NCBI RefSeq assembly: GCF_001999305.1
Contig: NZ_MLHQ01000010.1
Coordinates: 1-64,000, forward strand
DNA length: 64,000 nt
Source: Rodentibacter myodis
GTDB lineage: Bacteria; Pseudomonadota; Gammaproteobacteria; Enterobacterales; Pasteurellaceae
Direction: 5' to 3'
Within the stretch, counting starts at the first letter, position 1, and each line of letters begins with the position of its first letter. A program made the translations under genes and the position numbers. This document shows positions 43,094-52,514 of this stretch, in pieces. The notes under the pieces were generated by a model, which was not told the origin of the DNA, did not search any database, and worked only from the letters and a program-made list of their open reading frames with translations.

Positions 43094-43132
43094 ATAGGGT
43101 TAACGCCTTATATAGAAAGGTGTTAACCCTAT
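43094..43132. repeat. Orphan 16-bp inverted repeat
   Basis: ATAGGGTTAACGCCTT and AAGGTGTTAACCCTAT pair with one G-T around a 7-base loop, in a 330-bp stretch without genes upstream of pheS. On the minus strand it is followed by TTTTGATC. May end an unrecognised transcript. Confidence 0.55.
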
Positions 43133-43296
43133 AAAAGACTATATTTTTTGGAAGGTTCAGGCTATCTGTAAGTTTCGTTACTAGAAAAAGAAGTTTATTG
43201 TTATCAACTCATTAAAATCAATAAAATTCAATCTATTGGCTCCCTATGATAATGCTTACTAAAGAATAAGGCAGCTATTCCCAGTTAAAAAACAAA

Positions 43297-43329
43297 AAAA
43301 TAGCATAACAAATCGTTATGCTATTTTCT
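43297..43329. terminator. Terminator of the OmpA-type lipoprotein gene
   Basis: AAAATAGCATAAC and GTTATGCTATTTT around a 5-base loop, with A/T runs on both sides. Confidence 0.85.
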
Positions 43330-43340
43330 TCAATCAAAAA

Positions 43341-44198
43341 TTATCTTTGATAAAGTGGTGCAGGTCCTTGGGTACCACCATTAATCTGACCACCATCTTG
43401 TAATTTCAAGACAGATCCTGAAGAAGTGATTTCGACACGACGGTTAGGACGTAAACAATCTTTTTCTTCTTGGCTTGCGTGACGGTAACCCTCACAAGCT
43501 TTAACTTGTGGATATTTACCGTAACCCACTGCAGTGATTTGAGCTGCAACACCATCTTCAATCAAGCGTGCTTTAACACGGTTTGCACGACGTTGAGAAA
43601 GGTTCATATTATAAGCATCGGAACCTAAACGGTCGGTATAACCTGCTACTTTAACATCTTTAGCACCGGATGATTTTAATTGCGCTGCAACATTATCAAC
43701 CACTTCTTTACCGCGTGGTGTTAATACATCTTTGTCGAAGTCAAATAAGAAATCACCGCTTAAAGTAAATGCCGCGTTACCGTTACATCCGTTTGGATAC
43801 CAGAAGAAACTTTGTGCATTGTGATTTTTATCAAATAAAATTTTATATTGACAAATTTTGTGTACGCCGTTTTCACGGTAGTTGAATGCGTAATCCCATT
43901 CTTCAACACCATATAAACCTTCGGCGAAATGCGGACGACCGATCAAATTATATAATTGATCTTTATTCATACCGCGTTCAATCATACGTACATTATCCCA
44001 GTTTGGCCAAGAACCAAATTGGCTACCATCGTGGTTGAAAGCGGCACTGTCAATTTTTGGCCATACAAGTTGTGGAACTTCAACGCCGTCAACATTCTTA
44101 TATTCAGGCATACCTTCGTCAGTAACTTTACTTAAGTTACCACAGGCTGCAACGGTTGCAACCGCCACCGCGGATAATAAAATACGGGATAATTTCAT
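43341..44198 (-). CDS. OmpA-family outer-membrane lipoprotein with BamE-like region
   Basis: 285 residues. Lipoprotein signal with C19 in TVAACGN. A middle SmpA/BamE-like segment (VRMIERGMNKDQLYNLIGRP) is followed by an OmpA peptidoglycan-binding domain near 150-260 (GYTDRLGSDAYNMNLSQRRA, then LRPNRRVEI). Probably links the outer membrane to the cell wall. Own promoter likely in 44199-44400. The pairing of the two modules is known in Pasteurellaceae and enterics. Confidence 0.88.
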   Translation of the reverse strand: MKLSRILLSAVAVATVAACGNLSKVTDEGMPEYKNVDGVEVPQLVWPKIDSAAFNHDGSQFGSWPNWDNVRMIERGMNKDQLYNLIGRPHFAEGLYGVEEWDYAFNYRENGVHKICQYKILFDKNHNAQSFFWYPNGCNGNAAFTLSGDFLFDFDKDVLTPRGKEVVDNVAAQLKSSGAKDVKVAGYTDRLGSDAYNMNLSQRRANRVKARLIEDGVAAQITAVGYGKYPQVKACEGYRHASQEEKDCLRPNRRVEITSSGSVLKLQDGGQINGGTQGPAPLYQR

Positions 44199-44406
44199 AT
44201 TGTTACCTTTTACTCTTAATTGTGAAAAGTGTCATTCCTAAAATGAAGAAAGAACACAACTAAACTTTACAAATTCTTAGCCGGAAAACTATAAAAGCTT
44301 CGGGCCGCTTATACTAATCGCAAAAGCAAATTTTGTAAATATGAAACTCATCTAATGCCTTAAATTTGCAGTGATTTTTTGTAAAGCAATGTAAATTTAA
44401 GCCATT

Positions 44407-45465
44407 TTAACGAATAAAATCTTGCGGATTTTTATTCATATAACGTTGAATCAGCCCAGCCATACTTTCTTCCGCATGATGACCTAATTTTTGCAGCAGT
44501 GGTTTCTTCACTTTATACGTCACACCAATAACCGATTTGCTCTTCATCGCTTCAAGTAAAAGATCATCACTGGTTGAAATCCCATCAACCAGTTGTAAAT
44601 CTAGGGCTTGCGTGCCAAACCAATGCTCTCCCGTTGCGATTTTATCAACATCCAAGTGCGGTCGATTTTGAGTGACAAATTGCTTGAATAATTGATGTGT
44701 TTCATCAAGTTCTTGTTGGAATTTTTGCTTCCCTTTTTCGGTATTTTCACCCAGTATGGTCACTGTACGCTTAAATTCACCGGCAGTCATAACTTCTACA
44801 TCAACATCATTTTTTTTCAATAAACGGTGAATGTTAGGAACTTGAGCCACTACCCCAATAGATCCAATAATCGCAAAAGGGGCGGCAATGATTTTATCCG
44901 CCACACACGCCATCATATAACCACCGCTTGCCGCGACTTTATCTACCGCCACGACAAGTTTAATGCCTTTTTGTTTTAGGCGCATTAATTGTGAAGCCGC
45001 CAATCCGTAACCATGTACCACACCGCCGGGACTTTCCAAACGCAATAAAACTTCATCCTGTGGTTGAGCCACATTAATAATTGCTGAAATTTCTTCTCGA
45101 AGTGCGGTCGTTTGTGAAGCCGAAATATCACCTTTAAAATCTAAAACATAAAGACAAGGCTTTGTTTCCTCCATTATCCCGCCTTTCTTTCGTTTCGCTT
45201 TCAATGTTTTGGCTTTTTGTTTTTCCACTTTCTTTTCAGCTTTTGCTTGCTGTTTTAGTTCTTCATCAGAAAGATGAAAATCACGTAAATGTTTTACCGT
45301 TTCTTCAAAATGTTCGGATAAATCCGTAATCACCAGTTCGCCCGCTACACCATTTTTATTTTGGCGTGCAGAAAGAATAAAAGCGACAATAGCGCCAATC
45401 ACAACAAATAAAGTTAAAATTTCTAAAATGAAAATACCGTATCCGGTTAAAATATCCGACCACAT
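44407..45465 (-). CDS. sohB: Inner-membrane S49 protease SohB
   Basis: Signal-peptide-peptidase-like serine protease. 352 residues from ATG 45465, chosen for AAGGAGA upstream (a longer frame begins at 45495). N-terminal membrane anchor (GIFILEILTLFVVIGAIVAF), cytosolic basic linker, then S49 domain with the catalytic serine in DKVAASGGYMMAC and the conserved lysine downstream. Confidence 0.95.
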   Translation of the reverse strand: MWSDILTGYGIFILEILTLFVVIGAIVAFILSARQNKNGVAGELVITDLSEHFEETVKHLRDFHLSDEELKQQAKAEKKVEKQKAKTLKAKRKKGGIMEETKPCLYVLDFKGDISASQTTALREEISAIINVAQPQDEVLLRLESPGGVVHGYGLAASQLMRLKQKGIKLVVAVDKVAASGGYMMACVADKIIAAPFAIIGSIGVVAQVPNIHRLLKKNDVDVEVMTAGEFKRTVTILGENTEKGKQKFQQELDETHQLFKQFVTQNRPHLDVDKIATGEHWFGTQALDLQLVDGISTSDDLLLEAMKSKSVIGVTYKVKKPLLQKLGHHAEESMAGLIQRYMNKNPQDFIR

Positions 45466-45600
45466 AAAATGTTCTCCTTTGCTAATGGACGACACATTCT
45501 ACCCAACTCCGACAAGAAGTCCTAACTTTCTTATGGAAAATTTCACGATTTAAGGTAAACTAGCCACGTTTTTTATGCCTATTTTTATTCAGAGGTTTAT

Positions 45601-47004
45601 ATGTCTAAAATTGCATCTATTGTTGATGTATTGCAAGGAAAAGTTGCCATTGGCGAAACTGTTACGGTACGGGGGTGGGTTCGTACCCGTCGTGACTCAA
45701 AAGCCGGTTTATCATTTTTGAGCGTGTATGACGGTTCTTGCTTTGATCCTATTCAAGCCATTATTAATAATGATATTGCAAACTATGAAAGTGAAGTCTT
45801 ACGTCTCACAACAGGTTGCTCTGTTATCGTCACCGGTAAAGTTGTTGAATCACCGGCAGAAGGTCAAGCCGTTGAATTACAAGCAGAAAAAGTAGAAGTG
45901 ACAGGGTTTGTAGAAGATCCGGATACTTACCCAATGGCAGCCAAACGTCATTCTATCGAATATCTCCGTGAAGTCGCCCACTTGCGCCCTCGTACGAATA
46001 TTATCGGCGCGGTTGCCCGCGTTCGCCATTGTTTGGCACAAGCTATTCATCGTTTCTTTCACGAACAAGGTTTTTATTGGGTTGCAACACCGCTTATCAC
46101 CGCCTCGGATACCGAAGGTGCGGGCGAAATGTTTCGTGTATCTACCTTAGATCTTGAAAATCTTCCGCGTGACGACAAAGGTGCGGTCGATTTTAGCCAA
46201 GATTTTTTTGGTAAAGAATCTTTCTTAACCGTATCCGGTCAGTTAAATGGTGAAACCTATGCTTGTGCATTGAGCAAAATTTATACCTTCGGGCCGACTT
46301 TCCGTGCCGAAAACTCAAATACAACCCGCCACTTGGCTGAATTCTGGATGGTTGAACCAGAAGTCGCCTTTGCAACATTAGCAGACAATGCAAAACTTGC
46401 AGAAGATATGCTGAAATATGTTTTCCGTGCGGTTTTAACAGAACGCAAAGATGACTTAAAATTCTTTGAAAAACACGTTGATAAAGAGGTTATTACCCGT
46501 TTGGAAAACTTTGTGAATTCTGACTTTGCTCAAATTGATTACACCGATGCCATTGAAGTGTTATTAAAATCCGGCAAAAAATTTGAATTCCCGGTTTCTT
46601 GGGGCATTGATCTTTCTTCCGAACACGAACGCTATTTAACGGAAGAATACTTCAAATCACCGGTGGTAGTGAAAAACTACCCGAAAGACATCAAAGCCTT
46701 CTATATGCGTTTAAATGATGATGGTAAAACCGTTGCCGCAATGGATGTTTTAGCACCGGGAATTGGTGAAATTATCGGCGGTTCACAACGTGAAGAACGC
46801 TTAGAAGTATTAGATAAACGAATGGAAGAAATGGGCTTAAATCCGGAAGATTACTGGTGGTATCGCGATCTTCGCAAATACGGCACAGTGCCACATTCCG
46901 GTTTTGGTCTGGGTTTTGAACGTTTAATCGTTTATGTAACCGGTGTGCAAAATATTCGTGATGTTATCCCGTTCCCACGCGCACCAAGAAACGCAAACTT
47001 CTAA
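45601..47004 (+). CDS. asnS: Asparaginyl-tRNA synthetase
   Basis: Class IIb synthetase, 467 residues, standard. N-terminal OB-fold anticodon domain ([20 protein letters not shown]), motif 2 [18 protein letters not shown], motif 3 [15 protein letters not shown]. Followed by an uptake-word terminator. Confidence 0.98.
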   Translation: MSKIASIVDVLQGKVAIGETVTVRGWVRTRRDSKAGLSFLSVYDGSCFDPIQAIINNDIANYESEVLRLTTGCSVIVTGKVVESPAEGQAVELQAEKVEVTGFVEDPDTYPMAAKRHSIEYLREVAHLRPRTNIIGAVARVRHCLAQAIHRFFHEQGFYWVATPLITASDTEGAGEMFRVSTLDLENLPRDDKGAVDFSQDFFGKESFLTVSGQLNGETYACALSKIYTFGPTFRAENSNTTRHLAEFWMVEPEVAFATLADNAKLAEDMLKYVFRAVLTERKDDLKFFEKHVDKEVITRLENFVNSDFAQIDYTDAIEVLLKSGKKFEFPVSWGIDLSSEHERYLTEEYFKSPVVVKNYPKDIKAFYMRLNDDGKTVAAMDVLAPGIGEIIGGSQREERLEVLDKRMEEMGLNPEDYWWYRDLRKYGTVPHSGFGLGFERLIVYVTGVQNIRDVIPFPRAPRNANF

Positions 47005-47049
47005 TGGATAAATAACCTATTATTTATCACCTGTTAGAAAGGCAATATT

Positions 47050-47082
47050 TTGTGACCGCACATTAAAGTGCGGTCAAATTTT
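47050..47082 (+). terminator. Uptake-sequence hairpin after asnS
   Basis: TTGTGACCGCAC and GTGCGGTCAAA pair around a 5-base loop, followed by six T. Confidence 0.85.
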
Positions 47083-47105
47083 TTGCAGATTTTAAGGAAA
47101 GTAAT

Positions 47106-47792
47106 ATGAAAAAAATTGAGCAACTTTTTGCAAATAATTTAAGCTGGGCGCAACGAATGAAAGAGGAAAATTCAACCTATTTCAAAGAACTTGCCGATCA
47201 CCAAACGCCTCACTATCTTTGGATTGGCTGTTCTGATAGCCGTGTGCCGGCAGAAAAGCTGACAAACTTAGAACCCGGTGAATTATTCGTTCACCGTAAT
47301 GTGGCAAACCAAGTGATTCATACCGATCTTAACTGCCTGTCGGTGGTACAATATGCCGTTGATGTACTCAATATTGAGCATATTATTATTTGTGGCCATA
47401 CAAACTGCGGTGGAATAAAAGCGGCGATGGCAGATCAAGACTTAGGATTAATCAATAACTGGCTGCTTCATATTCGGGATATTTGGTTTAAACACGGCCA
47501 TTTACTTGGCAAGCTCACACCGGAAAAACGGGCTGATATGCTCACAAAAATCAACGTTGCCGAACAGGTTTACAACCTTGGGCGATCTTCCATTGTAAAA
47601 ACCGCTTGGGCGCGCGGACAAAAACTCTCGCTGCACGGCTGGGTGTATGATGTCAATGATGGTTTTCTTGTAGATCAAGGTGTTATGGCAACCAGCCGAG
47701 AAACCTTAGAAATTTCTTATCGCAATGCCATTGCCCGACTATTAACGCTGGATGAAGAAGATATTTTGAAGAAAGAACACAGCAATGATTAA
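47106..47792 (+). CDS. can: Beta-class carbonic anhydrase
   Basis: Interconverts CO2 and bicarbonate. 228 residues. Zinc ligands C42, H98 and C101 with D44/R46 ([20 protein letters not shown]). Close in layout to the H. influenzae enzyme HICA, which has an allosteric bicarbonate site. Single gene with AAGGAAAG before the ATG. Confidence 0.96.
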   Translation: MKKIEQLFANNLSWAQRMKEENSTYFKELADHQTPHYLWIGCSDSRVPAEKLTNLEPGELFVHRNVANQVIHTDLNCLSVVQYAVDVLNIEHIIICGHTNCGGIKAAMADQDLGLINNWLLHIRDIWFKHGHLLGKLTPEKRADMLTKINVAEQVYNLGRSSIVKTAWARGQKLSLHGWVYDVNDGFLVDQGVMATSRETLEISYRNAIARLLTLDEEDILKKEHSND

Positions 47793-47819
47793 AAAAGTGC
47801 GGTTAAATTTGACCGTAAT

Positions 47820-47856
47820 GCCAGTCAGTTAACCCATTGACCGGCTCTTTTTATAT
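47820..47856 (+). terminator. Terminator-like hairpin after can
   Basis: GCCAGTCA and TTGACCGGC pair with one mismatch, followed by TCTTTTTAT. An uptake word precedes it at 47796. Confidence 0.55.
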
Positions 47857-47896
47857 GATATTTAAGCGTTTTTTCTCTCACGACTCCCAGATAGTT

Positions 47897-48083
47897 TCAC
47901 TTTTTCTTATTAGAAAGTTCACAATGCCCCAACTCATCTAAAAGTGATTGGTACGCCTTAGGTGAATTTCCCGGGCTTAATAATGATACGCCGATGAAGT
48001 AAGCGATAACAGAAGCACTACACTCGGTAAAGCTGAGACTATTTGGGGGGGAGGATTCCTTTGCACTTTGCCGCCTCAGTCAT
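47897..48083 (-). pseudogene. Small ORF broken at a C7 tract
   Basis: ATG at 48083 reads MTEAAKCKGILPPK and then stops. One fewer C in the seven-C run (plus-strand G run near 48045-48051) would join it to a 48-residue open frame ending at 47897: NSLSFTECSASVIAYFIGVS, then LLSPGNSPKAYQSLLDELGH and a basic end. The fused product would be 61 residues. AAAGG lies before the ATG and TATAAT at 48099-48104. I do not recognise the family; the restored protein is inference. Confidence 0.4.
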
Positions 48084-48146
48084 TGCCTTTCGGATGAGAT
48101 TATACGCCGGAAATCTTTTACTCGACCCTCCCCCGGCTTTTACTTC

Positions 48147-48590
48147 TTAATGCATAAGCTTGTCCAATAGGTATTGCTTAACTTCTCGGTAACCCAATTC
48201 AATTTCCTGGCGATGTCGATAAACTGAAACAACTTCGTTCGCCGGATAAGTTGTATTATTAAGAAGAGAAGTAATATATTGAAAATGCTTACCCTTTTCT
48301 GTTTTTTCTAGTCCTAATTCACGTAAGACATCGCATTTTACCCCTTTTCGTAAGGGAATAAGCCAATGGCTTTGTGTTGAGGATGTTTGCCATTGATAAA
48401 GCAAATCAAGGAAATAAAAGCCTTTATCAAATAAGGTTAAACTGTTTTCTTGCACACTGTCGAGAATCCTTTGCAAGCCGCATTTCACTCGTTCGATAGA
48501 GTTAATGAGCTGATGGTTCATTAAATCCATATGACAAACTACTTTTACTTGAGGATAAAGCCTTTGTCTGCGATATGTCCTGCTTAAGAG
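48147..48590 (-). pseudogene. IS4-family transposase remnant
   Basis: A 127-residue frame from ATG 48530 reads as the C-terminal half of a DDE transposase: LTLFDKGFYFLDLL, HWLIPLRKG and YRHRQEIELGYREVK, which fits the Y-x2-R-x3-E-x6-K signature of IS4 exactly. The frame stays open about 20 codons further upstream without a start, then stops. The first catalytic Asp region and the residues after the signature are missing, and no terminal inverted repeats are evident. Clearly dead. Confidence 0.8.
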
Positions 48591-48744
48591 AGTAATTCAT
48601 CATCAAGGAAGGAGCTGAGTTTGTTGAAGGTTATATAGTGTGAAGAACGGTGAAAAGTTGTTTTGAGAGCTTGTGTGCAGTTTTGGCGGAGATTTTTAAA
48701 CAGTTTTTAAAATGTGTTTTAAGGGGCTTTAAATTGTGAATGGC

Positions 48745-48769
48745 AGGCTGGGTTATCCAGCCTTTTTTA
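48745..48769 (+). terminator. Orphan terminator on the plus strand
   Basis: AGGCTGG (48745-48751) pairs with CCAGCCT (48757-48763), followed by six T. No plus-strand gene precedes it; 48591-48744 holds nothing I can name. Confidence 0.55.
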
Positions 48770-48792
48770 TTAGTTTTAAATCACTGTAATAG

Positions 48793-49497
48793 CTAAAAAT
48801 TACGATAGCCACGCACCACTTGTCCAATGATGATTAGGCTATTGGCTTCTTCAGCATCCAGTTTTAATGGGCGATATGATGGATTGTCGCTGATAAGCTC
48901 TACGCCGTTATAAGTGAACTGCACTTTTTTCACTAACATTGCTCCGTTGTGATTTAATACGAGTATTTTCCCTTCGATTAATTCGCGTTTTGAGCGGTCT
49001 ACAATGATTTCTTCGCCGTCTTTTAATGTTGGGTACATGCTTTCACCACTTACTAAGAATATAGCGCAGTCTTTGGCTTTTAAGCGGCGTGACTGTAACC
49101 ATGCTCGCTCTATTTTGGTTGTGTTGATTTCTTCATAATCGCTATTGAACGCACCTGTACCCGCTGATAAGCGCACTTCCCGGCAGTCTTCAATTTCAAC
49201 AAAGGTTTCATCATTGCTAGCGATAAAGTTTGAATTTTGGTGCGTTGTTGGTGTTACCTTTCCTTCCATATCACCAACGCCAAGGGCTAACCAGTCAAGG
49301 CTTACCCCGCCTGCTTCTGCTATTTTAATTAAATTTGTTCTAGTTGGATCTGCGTCTCCTTTTACCCATTAAGCTAATGACGGCTGAACAACACCTACCG
49401 CTCTGGCAAACAAACTTAAATTATCATTAAACTTTAATTCAGCAATTTTCATCATTCTCTCAGAGAACTCACTATCGTAAATGTTAGGCTTGCTCAT
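48793..49497 (-). pseudogene. Phage CI-type repressor (S24) with stop codon in its HTH
   Basis: The full frame runs from ATG 49497 for 235 codons and is interrupted only by TAA at 49371-49369 (codon 43), in the helix-turn-helix: VGVVQPSLA-stop-WVKGDADPTRTN. One base change from a Lys or Gln codon explains it. The rest is an intact LexA/S24 self-cleavage domain with Ser in VSGESMYPTL and Lys in MLVKKVQ. A restart at ATG 49269 would give 158 residues without DNA-binding domain. Remnant of a lambdoid prophage; no other phage genes adjoin. Confidence 0.85.
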
Positions 49498-49544
49498 CTT
49501 TTACCTTTCATCAAGTTTCTAACCCTATGTAAATATTAAATACA

Positions 49545-49574
49545 AGCGTTTATTTTTCTTAAAACATAAACGTT
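49545..49574. promoter_or_regulatory. Probable repressor operator
   Basis: GCGTTTAT (49546-49553) and ATAAACGTT (49566-49574) form an inverted repeat upstream of the broken repressor, in an AT-rich promoter region (49498-49708). No divergent cro-like gene follows. Confidence 0.45.
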
Positions 49575-49708
49575 AAAGTTAAAATATTTTCAAAAAATTA
49601 AATATTTACATTTGATTTGTATAAACTTTTATATTTCAATAGGTTGGTTTCGATAGTCAAGAGGATTAACTGATCTGCATTACGGTTAAATTTAGCCGCG
49701 CTTTTCGT

Positions 49709-50833
49709 CTATCCCTGCTTCAAATCGTGTGCCTGTTGTAATAATTGACGGCTTTCTTTTAAGAATTGTTCGGAATACTCACCAAACCATTCCCGCACTT
49801 GATGGAATGTGTCAATAAATCCTTGACGATCACCATTTTCAAAGAGCTTCAATGCCTCATCATAGGTTTGTTTTAGGCTTTCAATGACGTCTAAATTTTC
49901 CGATTTATCAAAAATAATATCCGCATAAAGCTCCGCATCTTGTGCGAATAAACGCCCAATCATTGCCAGTTCCAAACGATAAATTGGCGAGGATAATGCC
50001 AACAAATTGGCAAGGTTAATTGGCTGTTTGGAAAGATGTAAACCGTTGGCAAATGTGGAAAAATGGCGTAATGCTTGCACATAAGTCATATTGTGATCGT
50101 GTTCGGCGGCATCGGTTTCATAGATTTTCGCTCCCCAAATTTGAATTTGTTCCACCAACCATTCATAACGTTCGGGAAAACGCCCGTCACAACGTACCAC
50201 AACCTGTTTTGCCATACTGCCAATATCTGGGCCAAACATTGGGTGTAATCCCAACACCGCGCCTTTATGCACCGCTAACATTTTGGCAAGCGGTTCACGT
50301 TTTACGGAGGTTAAATCAGCAAGTAGCATATTTTCCGTTAAATAAGGTTGTAAACGTTCAATGGTTTCTAATGTATTTGCAATAGGAACAGAAACAATCA
50401 CCACATTGGCATTGGCAAGAATCCGATCGGCGACTACCCAATCATCACGATCTAACACGGAAATAGGATAACCGGAGGCACGTAAATAACGGGCAAATAA
50501 GCCGCCTAATTTACCGTTCCCCCCCACAATCACAATTTTGTTAATTGCCGGATTTACCGTTTTAAAACCAAATTGATTTTCGTTGGCATAAGATTCACGC
50601 ATAAAGCGGCGCAACACATCTTCAATAAGATCGGGAGAAATCCCTGCCTTTTCAGCTTCTAATCGGCGGGCTTGTAGCATTGCCACTTCACGCTCAGGGG
50701 CATAAATCGGCAAACCGTGTTGGTGTTTGACTTTTCCTACTTGAGAAACCAGTTCGAGACGTTTGGCGAAAAGTTGGATGAGTTCGCGATCAAGCGAATC
50801 AATATCGGTACGTAAATCTTTAAGAGCTTCCAT
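49709..50833 (-). CDS. tyrA: Chorismate mutase / prephenate dehydrogenase
   Basis: Bifunctional tyrosine-pathway enzyme, 374 residues. Residues 1-90 are an AroQ chorismate mutase ([20 protein letters not shown]), then a Rossmann-type dehydrogenase beginning [18 protein letters not shown] near 105, with [10 protein letters not shown]. The same order (rbfA, truB, tyrA) is what I recall for H. influenzae. Confidence 0.96.
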   Translation of the reverse strand: MEALKDLRTDIDSLDRELIQLFAKRLELVSQVGKVKHQHGLPIYAPEREVAMLQARRLEAEKAGISPDLIEDVLRRFMRESYANENQFGFKTVNPAINKIVIVGGNGKLGGLFARYLRASGYPISVLDRDDWVVADRILANANVVIVSVPIANTLETIERLQPYLTENMLLADLTSVKREPLAKMLAVHKGAVLGLHPMFGPDIGSMAKQVVVRCDGRFPERYEWLVEQIQIWGAKIYETDAAEHDHNMTYVQALRHFSTFANGLHLSKQPINLANLLALSSPIYRLELAMIGRLFAQDAELYADIIFDKSENLDVIESLKQTYDEALKLFENGDRQGFIDTFHQVREWFGEYSEQFLKESRQLLQQAHDLKQG

Positions 50834-50921
50834 AATCCACCTGTAACTTTTTGTTTACATTTATTGTAATGAATAAATTACAGGCGAGATTACTGGAATT
50901 TTAATGGAAAGGCAAATGAAT

Positions 50922-51842
50922 TTATGCCGATTGTGTGATTAAACGTTGAGGGCGAATAAGGTGACCGTCAATCAACGCAACACCCAAAAATAAATTCTTG
51001 TCGGAAAACAACCGCACTTGACCGGCTAATTGTTGTTCATTGCTAAATTTTACCCGCTGCCCAAAGCCAACGGCTCTACTCTGCTCAGCATTAAGATATA
51101 GTGCCGGTAATTTGCTGACTGCCGTATCCACAGGTAATAAATAATGATCAAGTTGTGCCAAATCTTGCTGTTCGGCAAGAATTTGCAGTTCGTCCCACGT
51201 CATCATTTTTTCGCTAGGATAATCAGAAACGGCGGTTCGGCGTAGCATTGTAACGTGCGCGCCACAGCCCAAAACTTCCCCCAAATCGTCCACCAAGGTG
51301 CGGATATAAGTGCCTTTTGAACAATGCACTTCCAACGTCAAATAAGGGGCGTGGTATTCAATAAATGTCAATTCAAAGAGAGTGATGGGGCGGGCTTCAC
51401 GTTCTACCGTAATACCTTGTCTGGCATATTTATAAAGGGGCTTCCCCTTGTGTTTTAACGCGGAAAACATTGTGGGAACCTGCAAAATATCACCACGAAA
51501 TTGCTCAAGTGCGGTCAAAATTTGTGAAATTTCCACATTTACCTCACGGGTTTCCACTATCTGTCCTTCCGCATCGGATGTATCGGTTCGTTCGCCTAAT
51601 TTTGCCGTCACCAAATAACGTTTATCCGCCTCCAACAAAAATTGGGAAAACTTTGTGGCTTCCCCTAAACAAATTGGCAACATTCCCGTGGCGAGCGGAT
51701 CGAGAGCGCCGGTATGCCCTGCCTTATTGGCTTGGAATATTCGCTTTACTTTTTGCATAATATCGTTGGAAGACATACCTTGCGGTTTGTCCAACAAAAA
51801 CACGCCGTCAATATCACGCCCACGTTTACGCGGTCTTGACAT
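50922..51842 (-). CDS. truB: tRNA pseudouridine-55 synthase
   Basis: Makes pseudouridine 55 in the T loop of tRNAs. 306 residues. Catalytic D48 in [12 protein letters not shown]; motif [15 protein letters not shown]. Its ATG shares one base with the rbfA stop. Confidence 0.96.
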   Translation of the reverse strand: MSRPRKRGRDIDGVFLLDKPQGMSSNDIMQKVKRIFQANKAGHTGALDPLATGMLPICLGEATKFSQFLLEADKRYLVTAKLGERTDTSDAEGQIVETREVNVEISQILTALEQFRGDILQVPTMFSALKHKGKPLYKYARQGITVEREARPITLFELTFIEYHAPYLTLEVHCSKGTYIRTLVDDLGEVLGCGAHVTMLRRTAVSDYPSEKMMTWDELQILAEQQDLAQLDHYLLPVDTAVSKLPALYLNAEQSRAVGFGQRVKFSNEQQLAGQVRLFSDKNLFLGVALIDGHLIRPQRLITQSA

Positions 51843-52228
51843 TATTCGCTCTCCTCAACATGCTTACGTTCATCTTCGCGCACTACATTTGTCACCAAAT
51901 TTGACATTCTCATTCCCTCAACCAAGGATTGATCGTAAATAAAGCGAATTTCCGGCACAATGCGTAAGCGCATCGCTTTGCCAAGCAAGGTGCGAATATA
52001 AGGGGCGGCTTTTTCCAATCCTTTCATTCCTTGTGCAATCGCCGTTTCATCGTGATCAAAAAGGAAGGTGACGAAAATTTTGGCATAAGCCAAATCTCGG
52101 GACACTTCAACATCGGATACTGTCACCATTCCAATGCGGGGATCTTTCACTTCACGTTGCAAAATCACCGCAATTTCTTTTTGAATTTCCTGTGCGACAC
52201 GGTCGCTACGTTTAAATTCTCGAGCCAT
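51842..52228 (-). CDS. rbfA: Ribosome-binding factor A
   Basis: KH-fold 30S maturation factor, 128 residues. Family motifs at [20 protein letters not shown] and [14 protein letters not shown]. Normally follows infB directly; here nadV intervenes and rbfA has its own promoter. Confidence 0.95.
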   Translation of the reverse strand: MAREFKRSDRVAQEIQKEIAVILQREVKDPRIGMVTVSDVEVSRDLAYAKIFVTFLFDHDETAIAQGMKGLEKAAPYIRTLLGKAMRLRIVPEIRFIYDQSLVEGMRMSNLVTNVVREDERKHVEESE

Positions 52229-52267
52229 TTTCTTTTCCTATTTTCAAAATGCTTTTTAAAACGAGGG

Positions 52268-52276
52268 ATTATAGCA
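52268..52276 (-). promoter_or_regulatory. Extended -10 promoter of rbfA-truB
   Basis: Minus-strand TGCTATAAT forms an extended -10, about 40 bp before the rbfA ATG; no good -35. Confidence 0.5.
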
Positions 52277-52514
52277 AAGTTTATCCCCTAATAGCGAAAA
52301 GAGCGGTTGGTTTTGGCGGAATTTTTGAGATTGTTTATCTCAATAAACGGCGATAGCTTGTATTGAGCTAAGTATTTTTGCAGTGGTGAGACAATGCTAT
52401 TTTTACAGCTAGGATTAAAAAGCGCTCAGCTTATAAAACATGATAAAATCCGACCGCTCTTTTATCTTTAAGCTGCAATAAAATTATTTTCGTGATCCTA
52501 TAGAGATAATCTTT

